A stretch of 64,000 bases of DNA, taken from positions 31,439,456-31,503,455 of the forward strand of contig CM049312.1 of NCBI GenBank assembly GCA_026874595.1, read 5' to 3'. The stretch comes from Sipunculus nudus (lineage: Eukaryota; Annelida; Sipuncula; Golfingiida; Sipunculidae). Position numbers and translations under genes: made by a program. Below, in pieces: positions 1-10,966 of the stretch. The notes beneath the pieces are model-generated. The model did not search any database and had not been told where the DNA came from. It worked only from the letters and a program-made list of their open reading frames with translations. Position 1 is the stretch's first letter; each line of letters starts with the position of its first letter.

Positions 1-494
1 AAGGGATGCCCGAATATGGTCATCTGTGGTGTTGGCCTTAATGTCCAGAAGTGTTTGTCCACGGTTATCGGACATAACTCTATGAAGTGCTTCATAATAT
101 TTACATTCACCAGACGCTGGGGAAAATATACACACTTTCTCTTGAGGAAGGACACATATGTGCCTGTGTGCACGTGCTGATGTGGCTCCTTTTGCTGGCC
201 GTCCTCTCTTCGCAGGCTGTGCTTGTAAGGGTTTGACAGCATCTTTTCTTCTCAGCCCTTTCAAGAAGTAAGTTATTTACAACTTTCTCACGACAATTAC
301 AATGGTATCGAACCTGCTTCAATTATGAGTCAGATACACTGGAAAGATTTTCTAAAAATGGCTTCCACTGCAATTCTCCCAGATCTACCAAGGGCCTGGA
401 ATAATGTTGGAGCAGTTTCACACATGGTTGAGTTTCTGTGTGTCTCTTGGTGATATGGTTGGAGCTTACATAATCTTAGGCGAGTATCAGCAAT
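1..494 (-). other. possible exons of an unidentified gene at the left edge
   Basis: Two stretches read openly on the minus strand behind splice-acceptor-like sequence. One runs off the window edge from about position 116 and reads like ...EALHRVMSDNRGQTLLDIKA. The other runs from 494 to a stop at 330 after a ttttacag acceptor and reads ...MCETAPTLFQALGRSGRIAVEAIF. I do not recognise either, and no donor or phase relation can be proved between them. They could be terminal exons of a gene lying to the left, or chance open frames. Confidence 0.15.
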
Positions 495-611
495 CTGTAA
501 AAGAAACGAAAACGTTAATGCCATGTAAAATTTGAAATTCATATAATAATATCATAACGTTACATTGTTGGTATGGTTACGCAGACATGATATTTTGGGA
601 ATAAAGAATTG

Positions 612-782
612 TTTTGACCTTGACCTTGAAACCTTTATGAACTTAAGGTTATGGTCATACAATTAGGTCTGTTTATAATATATAATATTATATCGTGGTT
701 CCTTTAAAATGACGTCTTTTACAAATAAAAATGTAAAACGTTGATAAATACCTTTGACCTTGACCTTGACTTTGACCTTGGT
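612..782. repeat. CTTGAC-type simple repeats
   Basis: Two short tracts, at about 612-632 and 750-780, repeat the hexamer TGACCT/CTTGAC imperfectly. They produce the KVKVKVKV string in a spurious minus-strand frame. Such tracts are common in mollusc non-coding DNA. Confidence 0.6.
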
Positions 783-1087
783 AATCATCAAAGACCTTCC
801 AAGCAACTCATAATCAATTGCAATTATCTTAGCACATTTAAAAAGCAATAAAACGAACACATACCATTCATTTGGATGAGACAGTTAAGGAATCATAGCA
901 ATACTTGTATTTAATGATTGCTTTGGCGATCATCTTGAATTGTTTTGGTTTTTAGGTTTGATAAAATTTGTTACCTACCTTTTTCCATAGTTTACACCCA
1001 AATGAAGCAAAATTAAGGACTTACTCAATTTGGGCATTCAGTTCCTACGGATCTGTCCTTTTTTACATGAGCGACTACACTAACAGG

Positions 1088-1143
1088 TCCAAGAGCCGGG
1101 AGATCATGAGATCTAATCTAAGCCGAGGCGGTGAGCTTTTTTA
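1088..1143 (+). repeat. fragment of tRNA-derived SINE (family 1)
   Basis: The words GATCATGAG and AGCCGAGGCGGTGAGC occur here in the same order as in the longer SINE copy at 25828-26152, in the opposite orientation. Only the box B side is present. Confidence 0.5.
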
Positions 1144-2640
1144 AAGACCTACTTCCATGAAAAAAAAATAAAATGAAATACTACTGTAGGTTTATTCATT
1201 AACATGTATATGTATAAATTATGGTATAATAAAATCCAGCTTTGCGGATCTAACCCTTATAATTTAAATCAAAAGACCCGTAATCCAACCCGCTGAGGGG
1301 CCCCAAGCCAAACAGCAGCGTCGTTTGTGACGTCACAACCAGAACACGCCGGGCGGTACGGTTGTGGCATCAGTTGAGTTTAACACGATCTTTGGAAAAC
1401 AAGCCAGTGTAGTGCGTCGTCGGGTTGAGCAGTAACATCAAGGGTGATGGTGTGAGCTTGACCATAATTTAATCACTGTATAAGCCACATGTTCGTGCCA
1501 AATTAAATAGACAGGATTTCCTTCACAGAAGAGACCGAACTGGACCCGGTCGGGCATGATCTGGGACGGGGATTCCCCAGGTTTGGCCACTGACAGGAGC
1601 GAGCGGACGAACTTTTTCTGACTTTTGCCCATGCACCTTGCCAATGTTGACTATATTTTCCTTACGTGCGTAGGCTGCTAACTAGGAAATGATGCTGCTT
1701 TTCATCTCTCAAACTCCTGTATCTCTTATTAGTCTTCAACTCTGCTCCTGATACTCCCCGACTCGGCCTTGACACGTACGTTGAGAGCTGGTACGTACCA
1801 CGCAGTCTGCACTGTCGCCGTATCGGGATTTCAAGCGACGTGTCATGTGACAACCAACATATAGCTGCTTGTTGCTCGTGGAAGTTTAATAGGCCCGAAT
1901 ACCGAACTGATCAATCAATAAAATTATTATTAAATGTATTTTATACGATGCTCATAAATGATAAAACCTTTTTTTTTTATTTTGGGACTTTTTACAAGTT
2001 TCAAGACACTTATAACGGAAGGGGGGCGTGATAGCTCAGTGCATGGTGCCTCAGTAAAGGCATTAACATTGAAGAACTAATTAGTAGGATTCTAAAATAA
2101 TAAACCCACGTTAAAAATCGTTTCTCCTTATTGCTGACAATAATCATAATACTTAATTCTTTTTAATTTTTCAAATCTTTTGAAATATCAGACAATTAAA
2201 AATTTTAAAAAATTACACCATTTTAGCATATTTTGGTTTTGTGCCCAAAATATAAAACTAGGTTTCTTATATTAAGTGTGTGTTGTATATGGGTTGGGAT
2301 GTTTCACTCTGTCTGAACATTTTTTAAGATTTCAGTTGAGTTTCTTTTATGATAAAATTAATTGTTATATTCTGTTTTACAAATGTGTATTTGTTGTATA
2401 AAATGTGATAGCCTAAGCATTATTAATTTGTTTCATAACACACAACAAATTCCATGCCAATTAAGCACGCATACACACACATAATATATTTTTAAAGGTG
2501 TGTTTAAATTATTATAGTTGTATATAAAATATATACCACTAGAGTATATTTAATGTGTACACATGTATATATGTAATATAAATCCAGATTGTTGCAACAC
2601 CACGGGGTTTTATAAAACTCAACATATACAAGGAGCTGTA
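1144..2640. other. intergenic, no gene seen
   Basis: AT-rich DNA without a credible ORF. At 2022-2055 a tRNA box A-like word (TAGCTCAGTGCATGG) suggests a SINE head fragment, but no T-arm follows. Confidence 0.5.
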
Positions 2641-2642
2641 AT

Positions 2643-2767
2643 GCATATATTTCAGGGACTAACACACTTACTTGGGCTCGACAGTCCCGTTTCGTAAAGG
2701 GCCCCTACGGGCTCTCACTCGTCAGGAACACTGAGTGTGTTTAAGTCCTGAAATATGTTTATGAAAT
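2643..2767. repeat. MITE-like hairpin
   Basis: The ends form an imperfect inverted repeat: CATATATTTCAGGGACTAAC at the left pairs with the complement of GTTTAAGTCCTGAAATATG at the right. The GC-richer middle carries GGGCCCCTACGGGCTC. There is no coding capacity. It is probably a short non-autonomous DNA element. Confidence 0.45.
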
Positions 2768-3955
2768 ATATATATTTTTGTGTGCTTGTGTAGATATATA
2801 AAGATAGACATGTGTAGTATGTATATAACAAAATATCAAATGAATTTGTATATGTTTTATTTTCAAAACAATCTTTTATGTACAAATAATTTTATTTTAA
2901 GTAAAAAAAATATGCTATATATATTGTGTGCGTTTGTTATGTAAATTCATTATAATGCAAGTATGGGTGCCATTCAGGAAATACTAGTATTCAGGCTCTC
3001 GAAAATAATGCATTTTGAACTTCTTTGTGGCTAGTAAATGTGTCTTAGAGCAGTCATGTTCTACACAGCAGATTGGAAAGAAGGTTGTATTCTGTTAAGG
3101 GTCTTCAGATCATATCAATGTTATTTGAAGGACATCATTACAGACGAGAAGGCTGCTGTCCCAAATAACCCAGCTGCAGGATTGTCCCATCCAAACTAAG
3201 AAGTTGCTGTCAGACCCTGCATTAGTGTCTTAGCACTCACAAATATTAAAGATAATAACAAATTACCCAGTCAGTCATAAAGAGAACCCCAAATCTGTTT
3301 CAACAGTCTTTCTCCTCCCTTGTTGGTATGGCGTGCCATATTGCACTCAGAGATGTTAACCTTGCACCTTCAGATTATACACTGGCATAAGTACCCATGC
3401 ATTTAATCCAAATATACCTATACAAATACTGATCAACCTTACCAAAGGCAACATAAATGGGTAATTTTGTATTATTGAAAAATTATTATAATTTTAAATT
3501 ATAATATAATTATAATTTATTGTAAATGTACTTTTCTTAGAATAAATCTGCTATCAGAGTATTATAAAATGGAGTGTATAGCTTCCTTTTTTTGAATGAA
3601 TGTAAGTATGTATATTACTACTGCTAAACAAAAAGCGCTTATCTATTTCAAAACAAGAATTTTGCATTTCTACTATGAAGCACATATTTAATTATTCATA
3701 AATTATGATAAAAAGAAAGTACAAGCGCTATATTCTTATGGCAAAACCAAGTTGATTATCAGCTGATTTTGGCCGAGTCAAAACATGGCACCAAGGAACC
3801 AGTCACAACATTGTTATATAACAACAACAAACTTTGTTGCAAGGTGTCACGAGCGATATTGAACAAACTCGACCAGGTCAAGAATCACTTGAATTGTATC
3901 GGCATATTGTACTACTCTACATTTTATTGCTTAAAATATATTAACTTAATTATCT
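2768..3955. other. intergenic, no gene seen
   Basis: Very AT-rich sequence with only short chance ORFs. I see no domain, splice structure or repeat worth naming. Confidence 0.5.
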
Positions 3956-3962
3956 CGTTATT

Positions 3963-4420
3963 TTGATAATAATCACCAGAATATCCCTTAAAACTCCAGC
4001 AGAGTCCATCCTCGATTTTGAACAGCCGGTCACTTCGTCACTGGAATCAAACCTCAAGCGCGTTGCCGTACTTGCTTGCAGCTGCGGCTGTCACCGACTG
4101 CTAGCTTCTATTTCTAACTACATGGCTCGAAATTACATGAGGCTGATGTCGAAGTTGTCCATAATATCTACAGATCTAAATTCGCCGCTTATACTCCTTT
4201 TACGGTGTCTCAGACGTTGCATTTGAAGATGATTCTTCCGCCTCGCTTGCCCAGATCACCCAGTCGGCCTTGCTGGAGCACGTGGACGCGCAACCGGGGT
4301 CCGGTTGTGACGTCACTCACGTCCCAGGGGCTGTCTCAACTTTTTCCGGGAGCTCCCAGGACTCTGTTCACAAATTCGTTCCTATCACGGATAGTAGCTG
4401 CCAAATGTAAGAAATTTATA
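3963..4420 (+). pseudogene. unidentified degraded coding remnant
   Basis: Protein-like composition jumps between frames. About 4127-4205 reads HEADVEVVHNIYRSKFAAYTPFT in one frame. It is followed after a one-base shift by a Ser/Asp-rich tail (SDVAFEDDSSASLAQITQSA...) ending in a stop near 4410. The local GC content is higher than its neighbours. This fits a decayed transposon or retrogene ORF, but I recognise no family. It may also be a real exon behind the tgtctcag acceptor near 4209. Confidence 0.2.
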
Positions 4421-4439
4421 CATAAATTCTGTTTGTAGG

Positions 4440-6815
4440 TTCATACCTTTCATTTGTGCAAAAACACCCTGAGGGTGGAAGTAGGGCTTTAAGGTCGGCC
4501 TCTCCAAGGATGAGCATTCTGCAGGCTTGATGCGAACGCCGTGCCGAGCGGCCTGTTTCACTAATAAACAAGTGCGCCTTTCGGGGGTTCTTCAGTGATA
4601 TGACCCAGCAATGAGGACAATTACACACCCATGGCCCGTAGGTGCAATAGTCACCGAGCCTTGTTAACATCATAATCCCTTTATTATCATATATCATTCC
4701 CCTATCCTTTCTCCTTAACAGTCACTTATTTAAACGAGTTAATATATTAAAAGCAGTGACATGCTTGTTTTCGAATATTTTAAATTTTTACATTAGTCTC
4801 ACATTTTCAGTTGATTGGGTATATGCGTGTGTGTTTGCGTGTGTATGTTTTTCTTCATAACATAACTAGAGCAAGCATGAAAAATTACAGGTCATTACGA
4901 GAATGCCCCAAGGAGTAATCAATTAGATTTTGATGTTGATCAAGCATCTTCTCCGGCTTCTGAGGCTTCATCAAGGAATATTCACAAATATACGGTCAAT
5001 TATGTACGAATGAACTATGGGATATGGGCCAAAAATAAGTAAATGCACCATTGATATAGGCTAATGCGCAGCGCATTGTTCCTTGACAACCTTTCAGGGC
5101 ACGGTCGAGCGCCCAGCACATCGGAGTGACTGTGTCCAGTGTGTTCACATGGTGTTTGTGAAACGTGTATTCTAAATTCTTTGAATCTGAGGTGAGTAGA
5201 TGCAAACATGGCGGAGGCAAGTATTCTTTGGGATGTAGATCTCCAATTATTCTTCTTCTTCTTATTATTATTATTACATTTTATTTTTGATATTAATGCA
5301 TACTAGCAAAAAGTTATTTAAACTTATTCGAAAACCGTATCCTTGACATTACTCGTATATATAGAAATATACAGAATCAGCTAATGTTGTAAAATGGAAG
5401 ATTAAGTGACTATAAATATAACAACGGATAGGGGGGTGGGTTTTATGTCCGACAGGGTGACCAAAGAAAAGCAGTGCTCTTCTAGTGCGTGTATTCAACA
5501 ATTATTATAAAAATTAAATTTTCAAAATGACTTTAACGTAAGATTTGTTTGTTTCGGTCTAGGCTTAATTTGAAACGTGTTCTTTAAAGTGTAATAACGG
5601 CAGCAAATAAAAAATTTAGTAAAAGTATATGCATTTAATGACATTTACTTTTTCTATGACAGAGGGAAGTGGACCAAGTGAGTCGTCCTACTCGTTACCA
5701 CATGGGGTTAATAACTCTATATGATAAGATGATTAGCCCATAAATACTAAAAGTCGTTCATCGTTTAATGTTGGGTTGATGTTGCTCGTCCCTTCCCCCT
5801 TTCCCAATGGTTTAATCTTCAGATATATCAGATATATGAAAACTATCAGTCAAATAATGTAATGTGATCCATCGATTATTCTTGATTGTATTTTGAAGAT
5901 TTTTGTTACAAAAGCAACATTATTTAACAGAAAAAGATAATTGAGAAAAAAATTCATTTTTGGAATAAGCATTGAAATAATAAAATAAATGAAAGAATAA
6001 AAAGGTGTGATTTAAAAAAATAGAGGGGCAATTGGACACCTAATCGTGAAATGTGAATATAAAACAAAAACAATTTATCTATCTGAAAATTGTAATTGCA
6101 TGAAAGTGTACGAAATGTTATAAAAAAAGGATGAAGCAGTGGTAGGAAAAGAAAATTGGAAATAGTGTATAATCAATTGGATATACCACAAGCATATACC
6201 ATTATAAGCCTGAAAGAAAAATGTGCAAATTACCTGCATGCAATAAATTGGGACATCAGGTAAAAATAAAAAAACGGGTAGAAAAATATTAATGACGCGA
6301 GCAATGTGATAGAACAATCCCAGCGGTAATAACGTTCAGCTGATCTGTGACACTAAGAAATTCATTCGACTTAGATTGCTGTCATGTTATCATTGTATGC
6401 AATTGTGTCTGTTGCAGTTGTGAGTAATTTATTATAACCGTTTTCTTCAAATTGTGTATTTTGATTGAAAAATTTATTTAGATGATGCATACTTTTTTCT
6501 TCCAAAATGTACATCAAATGAAAAGCACGTGTTTGCTTGGTTCCTAGTTTGACATTGCCAGGTATATTTACGTAAAACAGAGAATTTAGATGATGCAACG
6601 AGTCTTGCATAACTCGAAGGACTATCTTTGTTCAATGAGCTCACCGAATTTCAGAAAAATTAATGCAAATATTGCTTTGATATCTTGTCTGTAGTATGGA
6701 TTTCAAAAAGTAACAGCCGATGACCGTAAATTACGCAGTATATTGCCAATAACACTTCTGAAGAACTGGAGGGGCATCTGATATTCAAAAAGCACTGTCC
6801 ATTAACTCACCTTAT
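4440..6815. other. intergenic, no gene seen
   Basis: Mostly AT-rich. Two minus-strand open frames (about 4416-4697 and 4996-5220) are Cys-containing, but no splice sites or similarity to the EGF paralogs could be found. A purine-rich stretch lies at 5920-6060. Confidence 0.4.
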
Positions 6816-6819
6816 TGGC

Positions 6820-7600
6820 GTTGATCGCATAAGTAATAGTCAGTAGAATAGCATCCGTAAACTATATCATTTTTCCACAAAGCATCCTGACAAGTGCCGC
6901 CATTCTTACAATGATTTTTATCACAGCGCGATTCTATAGAAACAGTCATACAGGGGTTAGGTATAACTGTCACTGGGGGTCTTGTATGTCAGCTCAGGAA
7001 ATAAATTTAATAACATGTAATACAGCAGACAGATGGCTTACGACATATAAATGTGACAGGAGGTATATATTTATTTATTTATTAGCAACTATTTATACAG
7101 GATGGCATGTTCAGGTACAGCCTGATCTTCCAGAAGGCCCGTGTTAAATATCAAAATATCAAATGAGCTAAAAAATGACTACTTGCGTGCAGTAAAATAC
7201 GTTACGCGTAAAATACCAGATAATAATAGAACTTATTCCAAATGTCCCATGTCCGCCAGTAGTCCTCTTGATATCAAGTGCTTGAGGTATTACTAGGTAG
7301 CACATTTGGGTAGCGACTTCTTTTGTTTATGTTGGTAGACTATTCCATAATTTAGGACCCAATAATTTAAACATACATAAACGCCACATTTTAACAATAA
7401 AGAATAAAACCTATGGGTAAATATATATGTAGTGTATAATACTCAGATGCAAAACTGAATAAGAGCAGTATTCATACTGATCTCGTAGAAGTCCCCACCG
7501 CAGCGGCTAGGGCAGTAGCAATAAAAGCTTCTCACGCCCTAGGAACAGCAGGTGCCACCTCTTGGCATTTATACTGATCTTCCAGACATGGATTCACTGT
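6820..7600 (-). pseudogene. relic of a fourth EGF-repeat paralog (exons 3 and 4)
   Basis: About 6820-6943 aligns by eye with exon 4 of gene B. The plus-strand words ttcttacaatg/ttcttacaggg and tcacagcgcgattct are shared, and the acceptor boundary is at the same place. About 7490-7598 aligns with exon 3 of genes A and B (shared words agcaggtgccacc/agcaggtaccacc and ttccagacatggattc). The two stretches are in the correct order and spacing for a minus-strand gene. Both have lost the reading frame and several cysteines. No other exons of this copy were found; the 10-kb integrase element begins only about 150 bp to the right. Confidence 0.65.
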
Positions 7601-7748
7601 TTCCAATCAAGTAAAATAAAGGAAATTTGCAAGTTTAAACTCACCTTCCTATTTACTGGGTCAAAAGTCTTTAGATTTTGCTTTCCGATGGTGGCTCTCT
7701 GGGGACGCTACAATATCCACAGACGGTTTTTAGGTCGCTAGGACCCGC

Positions 7749-8018
7749 TGTTACGACCCATAATGTAATAACGAGCCCATAATGTAATTACGGCCCATAA
7801 TGTAATAAAAACGACCCATAATGTAATAAGCATACCCTTCCCATATTGTAATAAAACTGGCCCATACTGTAATAACGGCCCATATTGCAATAAAAAACGG
7901 CCCATATTGTAATAACGGCCCATATTGTAATAAAAAACGACCCATATTGTAATAATCGTACCCTACCCATATTGTAATAAAAACGGGAAGTGGGAAAAAC
8001 GGCCCATATTGTAATAAC
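7749..8018 (+). repeat. left terminal inverted repeat array of the 10-kb element
   Basis: It contains about twelve copies of CCCATAWTGTAATAA, alternately followed by ACGGC or AAAACG. This gives a roughly 20/23-base alternation. The outer four units have CATAATG and the inner ones CATATTG or CATACTG. Confidence 0.85.
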
Positions 8019-8834
8019 ACATGTTTAACCAATTTATCTCTACCAAAACCAAAGAAAGAATCCCTTAAAGTCTTACATATGCCGGGCTAAACAATTGGAA
8101 TGTACTCCCTATGAGGGAAAAAAACTGCCAATAATATTAGCCCATTCGAATCTCTGTACCAGCAGTTAATTAAGTAAGTTTTAAAATCCATATTTATTAT
8201 TCCATTATCAACTATAATACCATCACTTTAACTAAAATTTAATGGCATAAGATAATTATAGATAATGTTTTGTAACTCTATGTAATGAATTTATAATTGC
8301 TCCTATGTGTATAATTTTACACATTTTATTTTACTGCATTTGTTTTTTTTATTGCAAAATGTGTCCCATTTTTCATATTTTCCCATGTCTGGATTTATTT
8401 TTGTTCATTTGTGTTAAACCATGCATGTATTCTCTATATTGTTTAATTCCTGGACCCTATAGAAAAAGGCTTATGCTGAATATAGGTTATCCCAGTGAAA
8501 TATGCATTATAAATAAATAAATAAATAAGCTCAAGAATGAATACCAAATCAAACAGGCGATATGTCGTATGAAAATACCTTATAAAATGACAGCCATTTT
8601 GGTTCCTTATTTGTATAACTGATGCACTCATAATAAAAATCCAGTCCTTTTCATATTAACATTCGCGTCAAAGGAACTCAATATTTATGTTGTCTACGAA
8701 AATTTAACATGAATTCAATCATAGTCTTCTTAACATCATTTTTAACAATATTGGCCTTTTTCCCCCTTTTAACTCCAACCATGCTGATAACAGCAAAGGT
8801 GAGGTATACAGTCATTACAAAGTTACTCATTTAT

Positions 8835-9018
8835 TATTTCTATATTGGCCAATATTATAATATTGGCCGTTTTTACAACAAATTTGGCCATTTCTACTAC
8901 AATGTTAGCCATTATTACTATATGGGATGGTTATTATTATACGACCCATAAGGTAATAACCGTCCCATATTGTAATATCGGCCAATATTGTAATAAAAAC
9001 GACCCACACTGTCATAAT
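8835..9018. repeat. degenerate fold-back of the same terminal-array word
   Basis: The left half reads ttggccaatatt...ggccgtttttac in reverse orientation. The right half reads acgacccataaggtaataac...ggccaatattgtaataaaaac. Together they form a rough palindrome of GGCCAATATTGTAATAAAAAC units. It is probably an older nested copy of a related element, or internal TIR debris. Confidence 0.55.
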
Positions 9019-9543
9019 TCAAAGTGCCAAAAGTGTTCTTTTATTTTAACTATAGTAGAACTACTATATTAGGTACGCTTCCAGGGGTTGATAAGCTTAT
9101 ATCTTTATCAATATTTGGGGCTGAATATTTTGTTGGAATTTCTTAGGTCTCAAGAGTGCAAAACCACCGATTAATTTTTTTCTTTTTTCTGCACTTGTGT
9201 GCTAGAGATTTCATATGACTGTTTTTCAAAAACTGACCTTCGGCTGCAATATTAGTCACGGGAGACATATTTGCATCTGATATTTATTTTTGCCTTTATC
9301 TTATTTCCAAGCTCTAACACTATATTCGATTACCTATTATCGCTCGGTTCTGTCCCAGTCTGAGCTAGCTCTCCAATACGGCTGATTACCAAAAACTTAT
9401 TTTGGGTCAGAGTAAAATTGACAGGTAATGGATTTGCAACTGGTTTTATTTTGACCATAACCTTATTTTCAAGCTATCCTTATTAATAGAGCTGTTTGAT
9501 TGGGGACGGGTTGCAAAATATATTACATAGTTGTAAGATGTGT

Positions 9544-9545
<2 letters not shown>

Positions 9546-9591
<46 letters not shown>
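9546..9591. repeat. (AT)n microsatellite
   Basis: About 22 uninterrupted TA units. A poly-G run follows at 9850-9864. Confidence 0.95.
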
Positions 9592-9594
<3 letters not shown>

Positions 9595-10966
9595 GGGAAT
9601 ACTAAGCATGGTAAACCCCTAGCAACAGGCCAATGGAATGGGTCGAGGCATTTTGTTCAGAATCATTTTGTAAATGGCCACATTTCTTTATTCCTTTGAG
9701 GCCTCGGCATTTACATAACTTATGAATAATGATCAGCAAAAATAATAAATAGCAATAAAGCATATGACTGACAAAGTAACTGGGAAGCATACCTTACTCC
9801 TCCCCCTTTCCCACGCATTTGCCATTACTGATCATTTGCGGGTAACCCGGGGGGGGGGGGGGGTTTGTTAGACCGTAGGGGATAGGATGGAGAGGGTCGA
9901 TGCAGGCTTCACTTGCGATCGCATGGCGATTGCAAACATCTGGTTTTACATGGATTGTACAAATAGTTGTAATAATTATTGCGAGGCACTCTCCGTGGGT
10001 CAGATCGTGGCGTTCGGTAGACTTTATAGGTCTTTAAAATTGTTCGTCGATCCTTTAGGTAGACAAAATAATTGTCAGTCTGACAGTGCTCCAGTATAAC
10101 ATATCAAAATAGGTCTTGAAGAAGTTTTGAAATAACGTTACTGTGATCCATATTCACCGAACGAAAACCCAGGTTTTGGCACTTTTTGGATACCTATAAT
10201 TAGGTCTGTTTGTGTTATGACATTAAGGTATGTTTTTTATATCAATTCATGACCCACTGACCGCTAGTTTATGATAAACTACACTTCACATATTCGTTAT
10301 TTAAAATGGTTCTCCGACCAAACGTAAGTTGCGATTATAATACTGAGTTAAACCTTAGAATTAGACAATTATTATACTCACATTTGCTGGATTTCTCGAA
10401 TACATAAAACTAAAAAATATTTTCATATCGTTTTATTCATTCACAAGGCACCAGCCGGTAATTAAGGCAATGAGTTTACATAAACATTAAAACGTATCTT
10501 TGTCCAAATATCGAACCGTATGTTGTAAAATTAAGTGACTTTAAAAATGACAATATATTGAACTTGACTATTTTTAAAATGAATAAAAGAAGCTATGCCT
10601 TAGTAGTTAAAAGCATCTGCTATGTTTTAATAACACAAAAAGATAAAATAAGATGTGCATAAAGTTTGTCCGTTGCGATTACGCCGAATTACACAGCAAT
10701 GCCGATCACCAAGAATCCACATGCACCCTACCTTGACATATGTGAAGCTGTTTCACAATATTTCCTGAGTATGTATATCTAAATTAATATCACGGAAAAA
10801 TAATTGTGGAGCGAAGTTTTCGCAAAAAGGAACTGCTCGTTTATCGAACTGTAAGCTAACTCAGTATTTTATAGCTAACGTTAAACAGACATTGAAATGA
10901 AAACAGATATATATTGGTTCTGATAAACTTATCTATGAACATATCGTCTACAAAACAAATATAACT
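9592..10966. other. interior of 10-kb element, no gene seen
   Basis: No credible ORF. At 9948-10035 a stretch resembles 48958-49025 (acatggattgtaca/acatggattataca followed by a ggcactctccgtgggtca-like word). It may be the head of an old tRNA-like SINE. Confidence 0.4.

Noticed and set aside
4996-5220. Cys-containing minus-strand ORF as a further exon of the relic EGF paralog
   Set aside because: Cysteine spacing and exon borders do not match any exon of genes A to C.
7749-8018. CRISPR-like array
   Set aside because: Spacing is only a few bases, the units are themselves variable, and the DNA is clearly eukaryotic with an inverted partner at 17598-17782.
7738-8032. Three overlapping minus-strand ORFs rich in YNMGR/YGP words
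   Set aside because: They are translations of the terminal array of the 10-kb element, not proteins.
9887-10099. 70-residue plus-strand ORF
   Set aside because: Part of the stretch resembles 48958-49025 in a gene C intron, so it is more likely an old repeat than a gene.
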